From: Deltaproteobacteria bacterium
GTDB taxonomy: Bacteria > Bdellovibrionota_B > Oligoflexia > Oligoflexales > Bog-1112
DNA: 7,934 bases
Reading direction: 5' to 3'
Assembly: GCA_003136475.1 (NCBI GenBank)
Contig: PLEQ01000279.1
Span: 1,885-9,818, forward strand
Every line of letters starts with the position of its first letter. The stretch's first letter is position 1. The notes under the pieces are model-generated. The model made no database searches and was not told the origin of the DNA. It worked only from the letters and a program-made list of their open reading frames with translations. This document shows, one piece after another, positions 1 through 6,183 of this stretch. Both the position numbers and the translations under genes were made by a program.

Positions 1-730
1 CGGCAAAGGGCGCGCGATTTGGCTCTTCACCGATCAACTCTGGCACCTGGCATTGAACCCGCAAGCGCAAATTTCCCGAACCGTCTACAATCATCTTATG
101 GAGAGCACCTTTGCCTGGCTTTTGCGTCAGGACTTTCGTAAACCGCTTTCGGCATCACGTTTTCAACTGCAAGCGTGGGGTGAAAATGAGCCGGTTGACT
201 GGAGTGTGTGGTTGCAGGGACCTGCGGTTCACTATTTCGAACCGGATTCTCATTGGCATCTTAAAGTTTGTAACAACACCGTTGACTTGCAGAATGTGTT
301 CATCACTAAGACCGGACCCACACAGGCCATTTTATCGGGAAAGATAGAGAATCAGCTTGTCAAGGCGAAAACGTGTCGTCTTGAAATACGCGCAGAACAT
401 CCCGCCTTTGGCTCCCTTGTGGAGGCCCAGACCGCAGAAATTCCCGAAATGATCAAAGACCAAGGTGTCGGCGCCAGCGAGTTGAAAATGCAGCAACTTG
501 CTGAGTTGACAGGAGCGAAAGTCATGTGGCTCAACGATTTTGCCACGACTGCCCAGCAGATTGAAACGTGGATGGAAGAGCGCACGGGGCACAACGGCGT
601 TTTCCTCCCCCCTCGTTATCGGACCCTTACAAATCACTATTGGATTTTTGATTCGTGGTGGTTCTTTTTTCTGTTACTCTTCCTTCCCTTGGAGGTCGTT
701 GTCAGACGTTGGGATAACCTTACGCCATAG
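1..730 (+). CDS. C-terminal part of a membrane-anchored GATase-like/BatA-cluster type protein (5' end outside window)
   Basis: The frame is open from base 2 to the TAG at 728-730 and gives 242 residues without a proper start, so this is the tail of a longer protein. The first visible residues (GKGRAIWLFTDQLWHLAL) resemble the segment in large membrane proteins near MoxR/BatA/DUF58 genes where a glutamine-amidotransferase-like domain ends (G-K-G-R-hydrophobic-D-x-L-W). A beta-rich stretch without cofactor motifs follows. Then comes a segment of the type 'xLAELTGAKVMWLND', which in this family usually reads 'LA..TGG'. The last 30 residues hold one transmembrane helix (FFFLLLFLPLEVVV) preceded by D-S-W-W and followed by R-R-W, the usual C-terminal anchor there. 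A TTG at 53 could serve as a start, but homology-like sequence continues upstream of it. The family assignment rests on pattern memory; the coding status is solid. Its role is probably structural or regulatory in the envelope and is unproven. Confidence 0.6.
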   Translation, partial: GKGRAIWLFTDQLWHLALNPQAQISRTVYNHLMESTFAWLLRQDFRKPLSASRFQLQAWGENEPVDWSVWLQGPAVHYFEPDSHWHLKVCNNTVDLQNVFITKTGPTQAILSGKIENQLVKAKTCRLEIRAEHPAFGSLVEAQTAEIPEMIKDQGVGASELKMQQLAELTGAKVMWLNDFATTAQQIETWMEERTGHNGVFLPPRYRTLTNHYWIFDSWWFFFLLLFLPLEVVVRRWDNLTP

Positions 731-820
731 TCCGGATCCTTTGGTACTTTATTGTTTTCATTTAATTTTCTAGCGTGTAAGAATCCAAATTGCAATCAGG
801 TAAATCCTTATTTCGGAACC

Positions 821-826
821 TTGACA
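821..826 (+). promoter_or_regulatory. Possible -35 box upstream of the dctA-like gene
   Basis: TTGACA, a perfect sigma-70 -35 consensus, lies 74 bp before the symporter start in the 170-bp gap 731-900. No good -10 hexamer follows at 16-18 bp (the bases there read near TCGGGTTT), so this is at best a weak or activator-dependent promoter. The rest of the gap is AT-rich with no hairpin that I can see. Confidence 0.25.
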
Positions 827-890
827 AATCAGGCACTCTTCATCGGGTTTGCATGAAGGGATGAGATGTTCCGTAATTTTGGAGTGGGAA

Positions 891-896
891 AGGGAG
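891..896 (+). promoter_or_regulatory. Ribosome binding site favouring the GTG start at 901
   Basis: AGGGAG ends 4 bases before GTG 901. The alternative ATG at 919 has no purine-rich Shine-Dalgarno core at a usable distance, so GTG 901 is the preferred start although 919 remains possible. Confidence 0.5.
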
Positions 897-900
897 CGAA

Positions 901-2181
901 GTGATAGCTGCGGCAAAAATGCATGACAAGGTGTTTATTAAAATACTATTAGCGTTTGTACTCGGTATACTTTATGGGGTTTTCTTTCCGAATCACACGG
1001 GTATTTTCGAAATCATATCGACCATTTTTATACGGTGTATAAAGTTAGTGGTGGTGCCGATTATCTTTTTTTCCTTGATTGCAGGAATGTGCAGTCATGC
1101 CAAAGAGGAAAAAGGGATGTCCCGCCTCTTTGTCAAAACCATCGTTTATTTTGAAGTGATGTCGCTCATTGCGATTCTTATAACCTTCGGCGCCATGATT
1201 GTATTTGCACCAGGCCATGGTGTCGATGTGAAGAGTTTTCCGCAACCCGATATTTCAAGTTATGTGGCTAAAGTCCAAGGGACCAACTTAAAACAGTTCG
1301 TATACAGTATTTTTCCTGACAATTTCTTTCACACGCTCACGCAGGACCATCTGCTTGCCGTGATCTTTCTAGCTCTCCTTAGCGCAGTTGCCATTTTACG
1401 CATCCCGAAAAATGAGCCTTTGCTGGCCTTTGTGGAGAATGCGAATAAGTTCTTCTTTCAAATTATCAACCTCATTATTGGTTTTTCCCCGATCGCAACG
1501 TTTTCCGCTATTGCCTATTCCGTTGGTCAAGCGGGTTTGCACAGCTTGATGAATTTGGGGGGTCTCATTCTGGTGGTCGTGCTGAGTATGCTGGTCTTTT
1601 GTGTTCTGATCAGCGTGATTGCCTCGCTCTTTTTCAAGATCCCTGTGCTGCGGCTTCTGGTGTATATCAAACAAGAGATGGTACTAGCTTATGCAACATC
1701 CTCGTCGGAATCCGTCTTTCCGCAGATTTTGAGTAAATTACAAAAATTTGGCTGTTCGAAACGGGTGGCAAGTTTTGTTTTGCCGATGGGCTATTCCTTT
1801 AATTTGGATGGTACAGCTATCTATGTCACAGCAGGCGCGCTCTTTATTCAGCAAGCCTATCAAGTCACTTTCACGATGCAAGAATACCTGACCTTATTTG
1901 TGATACTCCTCTTTACTTCGAAGGGGGCTGCAGGCGTGACCGGTGCGGGCTTTATCACGCTTTCTGCTACACTCGCTGCAATACCCGGGACTCCGATTCC
2001 TCTGGCCGGACTGGCCATTCTTTTAGGTATCGACCGTTTTATGTCGGATGCTCGAACGATTTGTAACATTGTCGGCAACGCGGTTGGCACGCTGATTATC
2101 GCTAAATCGGAAGGTGCTTTTGCGATTGTCTCTCCGGAAGAGTTATTGGAAGCCAATGCGCAAGTACGCGATGCAGCTTAG
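901..2181 (+). CDS. dctA: DctA-family dicarboxylate:cation symporter
   Basis: This 426-residue polytopic inner-membrane protein belongs to the dicarboxylate/amino acid:cation symporter (SDF/DAACS) family; E. coli DctA is almost the same length. Seen directly: the serine-rich reentrant loop TSSSES (266-271), the hallmark GYSFNLDGT (297-305) of transmembrane segment 7, SKGAAGVTGAGF in the second reentrant hairpin, and GIDRFMSDARTICN (376-389) in the last helix with D378, R385 and N389. Glutamate/aspartate carriers usually have Asp where this protein has Ser382. DctA has S-E-A-R at this site and ours has S-D-A-R, followed by G-N as in DctA, so C4-dicarboxylates (succinate, fumarate, malate) taken up with H+ or Na+ are the likelier substrates. 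The start is GTG behind AGGGAG; ATG 919 (residue 7) is the alternative. A response-regulator gene follows after 98 bp, but no histidine kinase is in view. Confidence 0.9.
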   Translation: MIAAAKMHDKVFIKILLAFVLGILYGVFFPNHTGIFEIISTIFIRCIKLVVVPIIFFSLIAGMCSHAKEEKGMSRLFVKTIVYFEVMSLIAILITFGAMIVFAPGHGVDVKSFPQPDISSYVAKVQGTNLKQFVYSIFPDNFFHTLTQDHLLAVIFLALLSAVAILRIPKNEPLLAFVENANKFFFQIINLIIGFSPIATFSAIAYSVGQAGLHSLMNLGGLILVVVLSMLVFCVLISVIASLFFKIPVLRLLVYIKQEMVLAYATSSSESVFPQILSKLQKFGCSKRVASFVLPMGYSFNLDGTAIYVTAGALFIQQAYQVTFTMQEYLTLFVILLFTSKGAAGVTGAGFITLSATLAAIPGTPIPLAGLAILLGIDRFMSDARTICNIVGNAVGTLIIAKSEGAFAIVSPEELLEANAQVRDAA

Positions 2182-2279
2182 CTACTCCCTCTGAGTCCGT
2201 TCATCCCCACTTAGGTTTTAACCCAAAAAAGCCGATAAAACTTAATTAGGTACAGGATTTTATACGGGTTGCGACTATC

Positions 2280-2825
2280 ATGGACCCTTCGCCCAAAACT
2301 AAGCTCTTTCAGATCGGAGTATTAGTACGCTCGCTCCGCGTAAGGTTTTTGGCATTTTTAGCCTCGCATTTGCGACCTGTTCCTTTAAAAGCCGAGCCTG
2401 CGCCTCTGGAGACCCCACCACCTCTGGGAGGTGCTGCCCGGGGGAGCGTCCTGGTCATCGATGATGAGCAAGCGGTCCGCGACAGCTTACACAAGCACAT
2501 GACGGAATATTTTTCGGTCGAAGCTTTTACCGATATTGAACTGGCGTTGGAGCGATTGGAGGAGAAGCTATTCGATGTTGTTTTGTTGGATTTGACATCG
2601 GATGAGACGAGCCTTGCAGTGATCGGTCACTTGAAGCAAGAATATCCGGCATTGGAGATCTACATTATGACGGTCGGCGATCCGACCAGTGAGGAATGCC
2701 TAGAATGCCTTCAAACGGGCGCACGAGGCATCATCACGAAGCCGATCGGCAATTGGGAGGATCTCATTACAGAAATGCGCATACTCCACCAGCATAAATA
2801 TTGGGCGAACAAGCGAGCGTCCTAG
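2280..2825 (+). CDS. Single-domain response regulator with N-terminal extension
   Basis: The protein has 181 residues. Residues 56-175 form a CheY-like receiver domain: beta-1 VLVIDDE with the acidic pair D61/D62, phospho-acceptor D104 in VVLLDLTSDE, switch residue T131 in IYIMTVGDP, and K154 in the cis-proline motif ITKPI. All residues needed for phosphotransfer are present. There is no DNA-binding or enzymatic output domain, so signalling presumably works through protein contact. The first 55 residues are unusual: a basic, hydrophobic stretch (about 8-31) that could be an amphipathic helix, then a proline-rich linker (about 32-50). No clear Shine-Dalgarno precedes ATG 2280. No ATG or GTG lies closer to the receiver domain in frame; a TTG at residue 24 is a weak alternative. 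The gene is convergent with the lipoprotein gene at 2834, leaving 8 bp between them. Its partner kinase is unknown, and a link to the upstream transporter is only positional. Confidence 0.85.
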   Translation: MDPSPKTKLFQIGVLVRSLRVRFLAFLASHLRPVPLKAEPAPLETPPPLGGAARGSVLVIDDEQAVRDSLHKHMTEYFSVEAFTDIELALERLEEKLFDVVLLDLTSDETSLAVIGHLKQEYPALEIYIMTVGDPTSEECLECLQTGARGIITKPIGNWEDLITEMRILHQHKYWANKRAS

Positions 2826-2833
2826 CAAACCAC

Positions 2834-3981
2834 TCATTTTTTTAAGGGGTCAGCACAGGCACCGGGATCGTCGGTAAGGATGCAGTTGTCAAAACCTCTA
2901 AACTGACTGTTCATTGCTGTCAGCTGTTGGGAAACACTAATGAGATTGGCCATCGCTGTTCCGAGGACATTTTGGTCTTTCATGCTCTGGATCTGGGCAG
3001 CCACTTGCTCGGCTGCGGTGCAATTAGGCCCTATACTGGAGCCAGACGCCAGGAGTTTGCGCAGGAGCGTAGCAATTCCCGCCGCGCCGCTCATGACGAC
3101 TCCGGCTGCGAGATAAGGGTTCCGCGCAATCCCCGCTTTGACACCACCCACCATACCCGTGGCATTTTCCCAACCCCGGCCTTTCAACGCGAATGAGCCG
3201 AGGAAGCCAAGAATGCGGTCCCCACGATACCTCCTGCGACGGTGCCAATATCGGCCCAACCCTCTTCGGCATTTTGTTTGGCTTGGGCGTTTTGAAATTC
3301 AGCAAGGCAGGAGTTTTGATCGTTCATCAGCTCTTGGACGAGTCCGAGAAATTGCAGAACCAGCCCGTCGTATTGGGATTGGGCTTGGTTGAGCTGGGCC
3401 GCTTGCAGGATAAATTGCGAGGACAAGGAGCCAGAAAATTGAAAATTATCGGTACAGGTTAAGTTAAAGGAACAAGCATTTTGACCGGTCGTCGAAAATT
3501 CTGAAGAAACGCAGGGATTGATCACGTAAAAGAAATTGCCGTTTGGTGCAGCGAGATCCGCATATTCCTTAGCCGTAGTTTGCGTGGTGACGACATCGCA
3601 GAAGATAGAATTACCAAAGGCGTCGAGCCAAGGCCACTGGCGTATAGAAAGATTGTTGTTCGCTGCGACTTGACTGAACTCAGTTTCGAGCTCTTGGCGA
3701 AAGGAAGCCGCACAGCGTAGAATTTGAACGTAGTTATTGTTCCTATATTCGATCGTGAAGCTTGGTACCATAACGCCGAAGTTTTTGAGCGAGACGGTCA
3801 CAGGTGATATGCCAACTTTGGAATTGCTGACATCGATCAATTGAAATTGCGAACCCGAACTCGTCGTTCCTGAGTTTTGCAGACTGTTTGCAGGTGTTGC
3901 CGTGTCGGTTGCCGCAGCATTATGTTTACACGCAAGGATACCGAGAGACACGAGTGTGAGGACGCTTAGAAATTTAAACAT
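2834..3981 (-). pseudogene. Frameshifted lipoprotein, paralogue of the gene at 4020-5285
   Basis: The 5' part (3981 down to the TGA at 3184-3186) encodes 265 residues. They start with a lipoprotein signal (MFKFLSVLTLVSLGILAC, lipidated Cys18), then a Ser/Thr-rich linker, then a Cys-containing domain with C90 (YVQILRC), C128, C157, C170, C176 and C225, a helical segment, and the start of a glycine-rich region. The 3' part continues in the -1 frame to the TGA at 2834-2836. It carries more glycine-rich membrane-like sequence, SIGPNC, a helical QIQSMKDQ segment and a Cys-containing tail ending ADPLKK. Restoring one base would give about 382 residues. The adjacent paralogue keeps all these elements in one frame; its equivalent C254-C347 interval is 93 residues, against 96 here after correction. 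The ATG has AAGG 7 bases upstream. It is probably the second gene of a minus-strand unit, 38 bp after its paralogue. This is either a true disruption or a sequencing error. Its function is unknown. Confidence 0.75.
3186..3225 (-). other. Probable site of the 1-base frameshift in the lipoprotein gene
   Basis: Reading right to left, the signal-peptide frame reads GGIVGTAFLASSA and stops at 3184. The -1 frame reads ILGFLGSFALKGRGW through the same bases and stays open to 2834. The net change is one missing base (or two extra), somewhere near here. No canonical X-XXY-YYZ slippery heptamer is present in the overlap. A GGGG run near 3221-3224 is the nearest homopolymer. Confidence 0.6.
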
Positions 3982-4019
3982 ACACTTGCCTTTTCCAAGT
4001 AAAGACCCGGTCTGGGTTC

Positions 4020-5285
4020 TTAGTTCGTCGGTACCGTGGCACTGGATCCGCTGTTCATGCTATTTAAAGTGGACGTTATCATTTGCTGCAGGTTCGTCAC
4101 TTCCAATTGTAGGGCCTGGATTTGAAAGCCGAGTGCATTCGCGTTCCCGCAGCTGCAGGGGCGATTGACAGCGGGACCCTGGGTGGATTCCAGCAGATAG
4201 GAATTCATGAGAGCGTCGATTTGCACCTGTGTCATGTCGGTGGAACACGCAGGATCTTGGTCGGTCGTTGTCGGTAAGGGTTGGAAGAGGGATTCTAAAC
4301 CAGAGCCCATGAGGAAGGTGACCAAGGTACCAGCCCCAGCTCCAGCAAGCCCACCGATGACTCCGCCTGTCACTTTGGTGGTGACCGGACTGGCCTTAGG
4401 CATCGTTGCGGCTCCGTAAACGCCACCGGCAAGGGCGCCAGCCACGCCGCCTGCTAGACTTGCGTAGTTGACAATCGTGGTGCGAGTGCTGGCGGTCGCG
4501 ACCGCCGATTTTCGGTTATTTTGGCAGTGAATAAGCGCTGAGCCGAGCACTTGCGTCAGGTCGACAATCTGACGACTGAGGGTGGCTTCACGAGCTTGGA
4601 GACTCGCAAGTTCTTGAAATTGAATGAGCTGAGTTTGTTGGCGCGTACTGACGAAATTAAACACCACCGAACTGGTAACCTGACGACTGCAATTGGTGGG
4701 GGTAAAGTAAGGGTTTTTTTGCATGCGTTGAGTGTCGACACAGGCTCTTATGTAGTAATAATAGCTGCCGGTGGGTGCGCTGCCATCCAAAAAAAACGGG
4801 TCGGAAAAGGAGTCCGCAACGAGTACACAGTTTGGGGTGCTCAGTGCTGCTTGCCAGAAATTATTAGCTTGGAAAATACGATTTTCCTCAGCAGCGGTTG
4901 TGTATTCTTCCAGGTTTTGGAGAACGTCCTCCCCCCCGTAAATGACACTATTCGAAGGGCAACGTAGAATTTGAATATAGTCGGCCTGGAACGGGAGTTG
5001 GTACGTGAGGATCGGAGTGCTGGAAAGGATATACTGTTGCAGACCGACACGAATGCCGTCTACTCGGAAATCTTGCTGGCTAAGGCTAAGGGGGCTTACC
5101 GTTGAAAAATTAAGATCGGACGTTTGAACCAAGGCTAGTTGACCTTGGGCGCTGGCGGACGCGGTCGTGGCTGCCGTCGGTGGTTTGGTCTCACCGCTTT
5201 TGGTCTTGCAGGAAATGAGTATTGCAAGCGAGAGACTGCTAACGGTGATGCTTGTTAGGTAGCTCATCCATTTCCTATTCTTCAT
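4020..5285 (-). CDS. Cys-rich lipoprotein with glycine-zipper-like region, function unknown
   Basis: From ATG 5285 the protein has 421 residues. It begins with a lipoprotein signal peptide (MKNRKW, then a hydrophobic core, then LAILISC with lipidated Cys26), so it is probably anchored in the outer membrane or periplasmic face. An upstream in-frame ATG at 5330 would add 15 residues before the basic n-region. Neither start has a strong Shine-Dalgarno; 5285 gives a normal signal peptide. Features in order: Ser/Thr/Ala-rich linker; domain with C109 (YIQILRC), C153, C182, C199 and C254; a helical Gln-rich stretch; two glycine-rich hydrophobic blocks, about 278-293 (SLAGGVAGALAGGVYG) and 307-324 (GGVIGGLAGAGAGTLV), that look like a glycine-zipper hairpin; C347; CSC at 377-379; and a short predicted coiled coil before the C-terminus. 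The downstream gene at 2834-3981 is a diverged paralogue with matching cysteine intervals. I do not recognise the family. Confidence 0.8.
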   Translation of the reverse strand: MKNRKWMSYLTSITVSSLSLAILISCKTKSGETKPPTAATTASASAQGQLALVQTSDLNFSTVSPLSLSQQDFRVDGIRVGLQQYILSSTPILTYQLPFQADYIQILRCPSNSVIYGGEDVLQNLEEYTTAAEENRIFQANNFWQAALSTPNCVLVADSFSDPFFLDGSAPTGSYYYYIRACVDTQRMQKNPYFTPTNCSRQVTSSVVFNFVSTRQQTQLIQFQELASLQAREATLSRQIVDLTQVLGSALIHCQNNRKSAVATASTRTTIVNYASLAGGVAGALAGGVYGAATMPKASPVTTKVTGGVIGGLAGAGAGTLVTFLMGSGLESLFQPLPTTTDQDPACSTDMTQVQIDALMNSYLLESTQGPAVNRPCSCGNANALGFQIQALQLEVTNLQQMITSTLNSMNSGSSATVPTN

Positions 5286-5461
5286 TGGCTGGTCCCGGTG
5301 TTTTATCCGTAAATTGAATTGAGTTCTCATCTATCATAGCGTTTCGTTTCGACGACGAAGAGTGAATCTTACATTTGCCTGACGTTTATGATTTGGAAAA
5401 ATTGGCAAGAAGATCAAAAAAACAAGTGAGTAGGGTCCCTTCCCATCTTGCAGAAGTCAGG

Positions 5462-5510
5462 CTAGGTGAGACGCTTAGCCCCCACGCACGCCGGGCGGGG
5501 AGAGGCCTAG
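5462..5510. other. GC-rich region with weak inverted repeats downstream of the His-rich gene
   Basis: CTAGG (5462-5466) and CCTAG (5506-5510) are inverted copies. Between them lie a C-run (about 5479-5483) and a G-run (about 5497-5500) that could also pair. Positioned at the 3' end of the minus-strand gene 5507-5896, the structure could end its transcript. No T-tract follows on the minus strand, so it is not a typical intrinsic terminator. The rest of the 5331-5506 gap shows no other signal I can support. Confidence 0.2.
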
Positions 5511-5896
5511 AGTTCCTGGCGAAGGACTTCGTGGATTTCATGGAGGATGTGGCGAGCGTGGTTACCGGCATGCAGGGGAGCAACACGAGCGAAGTCGTTG
5601 ACTTTAGAATCGAGTTCGCGCACTAGGGAGCGGACGTGATGAGGGTGTCGATGATGACGTAGGCCTTCGCGCAATTCGTGAGCGGCTCTGAGCATCTTAC
5701 GGGCTTCATGTGCGACGCGTTCGCCGTGACTCCCGCCTTCATAACGTCGTGCGAACTCTTCAAGTTCAAAAGCCAGACGTTCGGCTTTTGCGTGGTGGTT
5801 AAAAAGGTCGACGCGTGCTTCGCTGGTGTGGAAGCTCGCGGCCATTGTGGGTAGCGTACCGATAAGCATGGCGGATACGAGGACGAGTTTTTTCAT
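5507..5896 (-). CDS. Small exported His-rich helical protein, function unknown
   Basis: The protein has 129 residues. A clean Sec signal peptide (MKKLVLVSAMLIGTLPTMAA) is probably cut after Ala20, placing the roughly 109-residue mature protein in the periplasm or outside. The mature part is almost entirely helix-forming, rich in Glu, Arg, Ala and Leu in heptad-like spacing, and contains 16 histidines including the cluster HHRHPHH at 81-87. It has no cysteine. A helical bundle that binds metal ions or buffers protons is a reasonable guess, as for other small His-rich periplasmic helical proteins, but no family motif is visible. The start is well supported: GAGGT ends 4 bases before the ATG. 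The gene is divergent from the aminotransferase at 6184 and lies about 180 bp upstream of the lipoprotein gene on the same strand, probably in its own transcript. Confidence 0.75.
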   Translation of the reverse strand: MKKLVLVSAMLIGTLPTMAASFHTSEARVDLFNHHAKAERLAFELEEFARRYEGGSHGERVAHEARKMLRAAHELREGLRHHRHPHHVRSLVRELDSKVNDFARVAPLHAGNHARHILHEIHEVLRQEL

Positions 5897-5900
5897 GTGT

Positions 5901-5905
5901 ACCTC
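5901..5905 (-). promoter_or_regulatory. Ribosome binding site of the His-rich protein gene
   Basis: On the minus strand GAGGT is followed by ACAC and then ATG 5896-5894. It fixes the start of the small exported protein. An AT-rich TATATAA lies about 20 bp further upstream and could be a -10 region, but the spacing to a candidate TTGGCA is too long for a confident promoter call. Confidence 0.65.
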
Positions 5906-6020
5906 AATTTGTTTGTTAGATTTATATAAGATGAAATTCTAATGAGAATGCCAAGAAGTACAATAAGTCTAATTGACGGTATTAGAAGCTGTTTGAAAAG
6001 TCTGGAAGAGCTCCGACTGC

Positions 6021-6086
6021 GATTCTTCGCTACCCTCAGAATGACGAGCCTTCTCATCATCCCGAGGCTAAGCCGAGGAGGATCTC
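6021..6086. repeat. REP-like intergenic palindromic repeat (RFFATLRMT type)
   Basis: Two half-units face each other in the 287-bp gap 5897-6183. The left half (6021-6044) begins GATTCTTCGCT and ends CTCAGAATGA; ATTCT (6022-6026) pairs with AGAAT (6038-6042). The right half (about 6054-6086) contains TCATCCCGAGG and GAGGATCTC; ATCC (6059-6062) pairs with GGAT (6080-6083), and GGC (6066-6068) with GCC (6072-6074). This is close to the very common intergenic element of the form 'GATCCTTCGCT...CTCAGGATGA' and its inverse seen in many bacterial genomes, which translates spuriously as R-F-F-A-x-L-R-M-T. Copy number in this genome cannot be judged from a single window. Confidence 0.6.
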
Positions 6087-6183
6087 AGCTTAGCTCGAAA
6101 GGCTTTAACAGCTTCTTAGGTTTTTTTAATCGAAGCGTTTCAATGTGGAATGACATTTGCATTTCGACAAAAAAGGATAAGAG

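Noticed and set aside
53..730. A complete 225-residue gene starting at TTG 53
   Set aside because: Coding sequence with family-like residues continues upstream to the window edge, and no ribosome binding site precedes the TTG. A fragment of a longer gene fits better.
832..853. A sigma-54 promoter (GGCAC...TTGCA) before the dctA-like gene, as in rhizobia
   Set aside because: The GG and GC elements are about 19 bp apart instead of 10, so they cannot form a -24/-12 promoter.
3186..3310. Programmed -1 ribosomal frameshifting in the split lipoprotein gene
   Set aside because: No X-XXY-YYZ slippery heptamer in the zero frame and no obvious downstream stem or pseudoknot. Mutation or sequencing error is simpler.
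4551..4967. A 138-codon plus-strand open frame inside the lipoprotein gene
   Set aside because: It lies opposite a lipoprotein gene with signal peptide, lipobox and a paralogue. Its own translation has no coherent domain or start signal.
5375..5626. An 83-codon plus-strand frame overlapping the 3' end of the His-rich gene
   Set aside because: It has a weak TTG start and no ribosome binding site, and its overlap is antisense to a gene with a clear signal peptide and GAGGT site.
6100..6127. An intrinsic terminator ending in the T-run at 6121-6127
   Set aside because: Only weak 3-5 bp pairings precede the T-run, and no plus-strand gene upstream needs it. A small RNA ending here is conceivable but unsupported.
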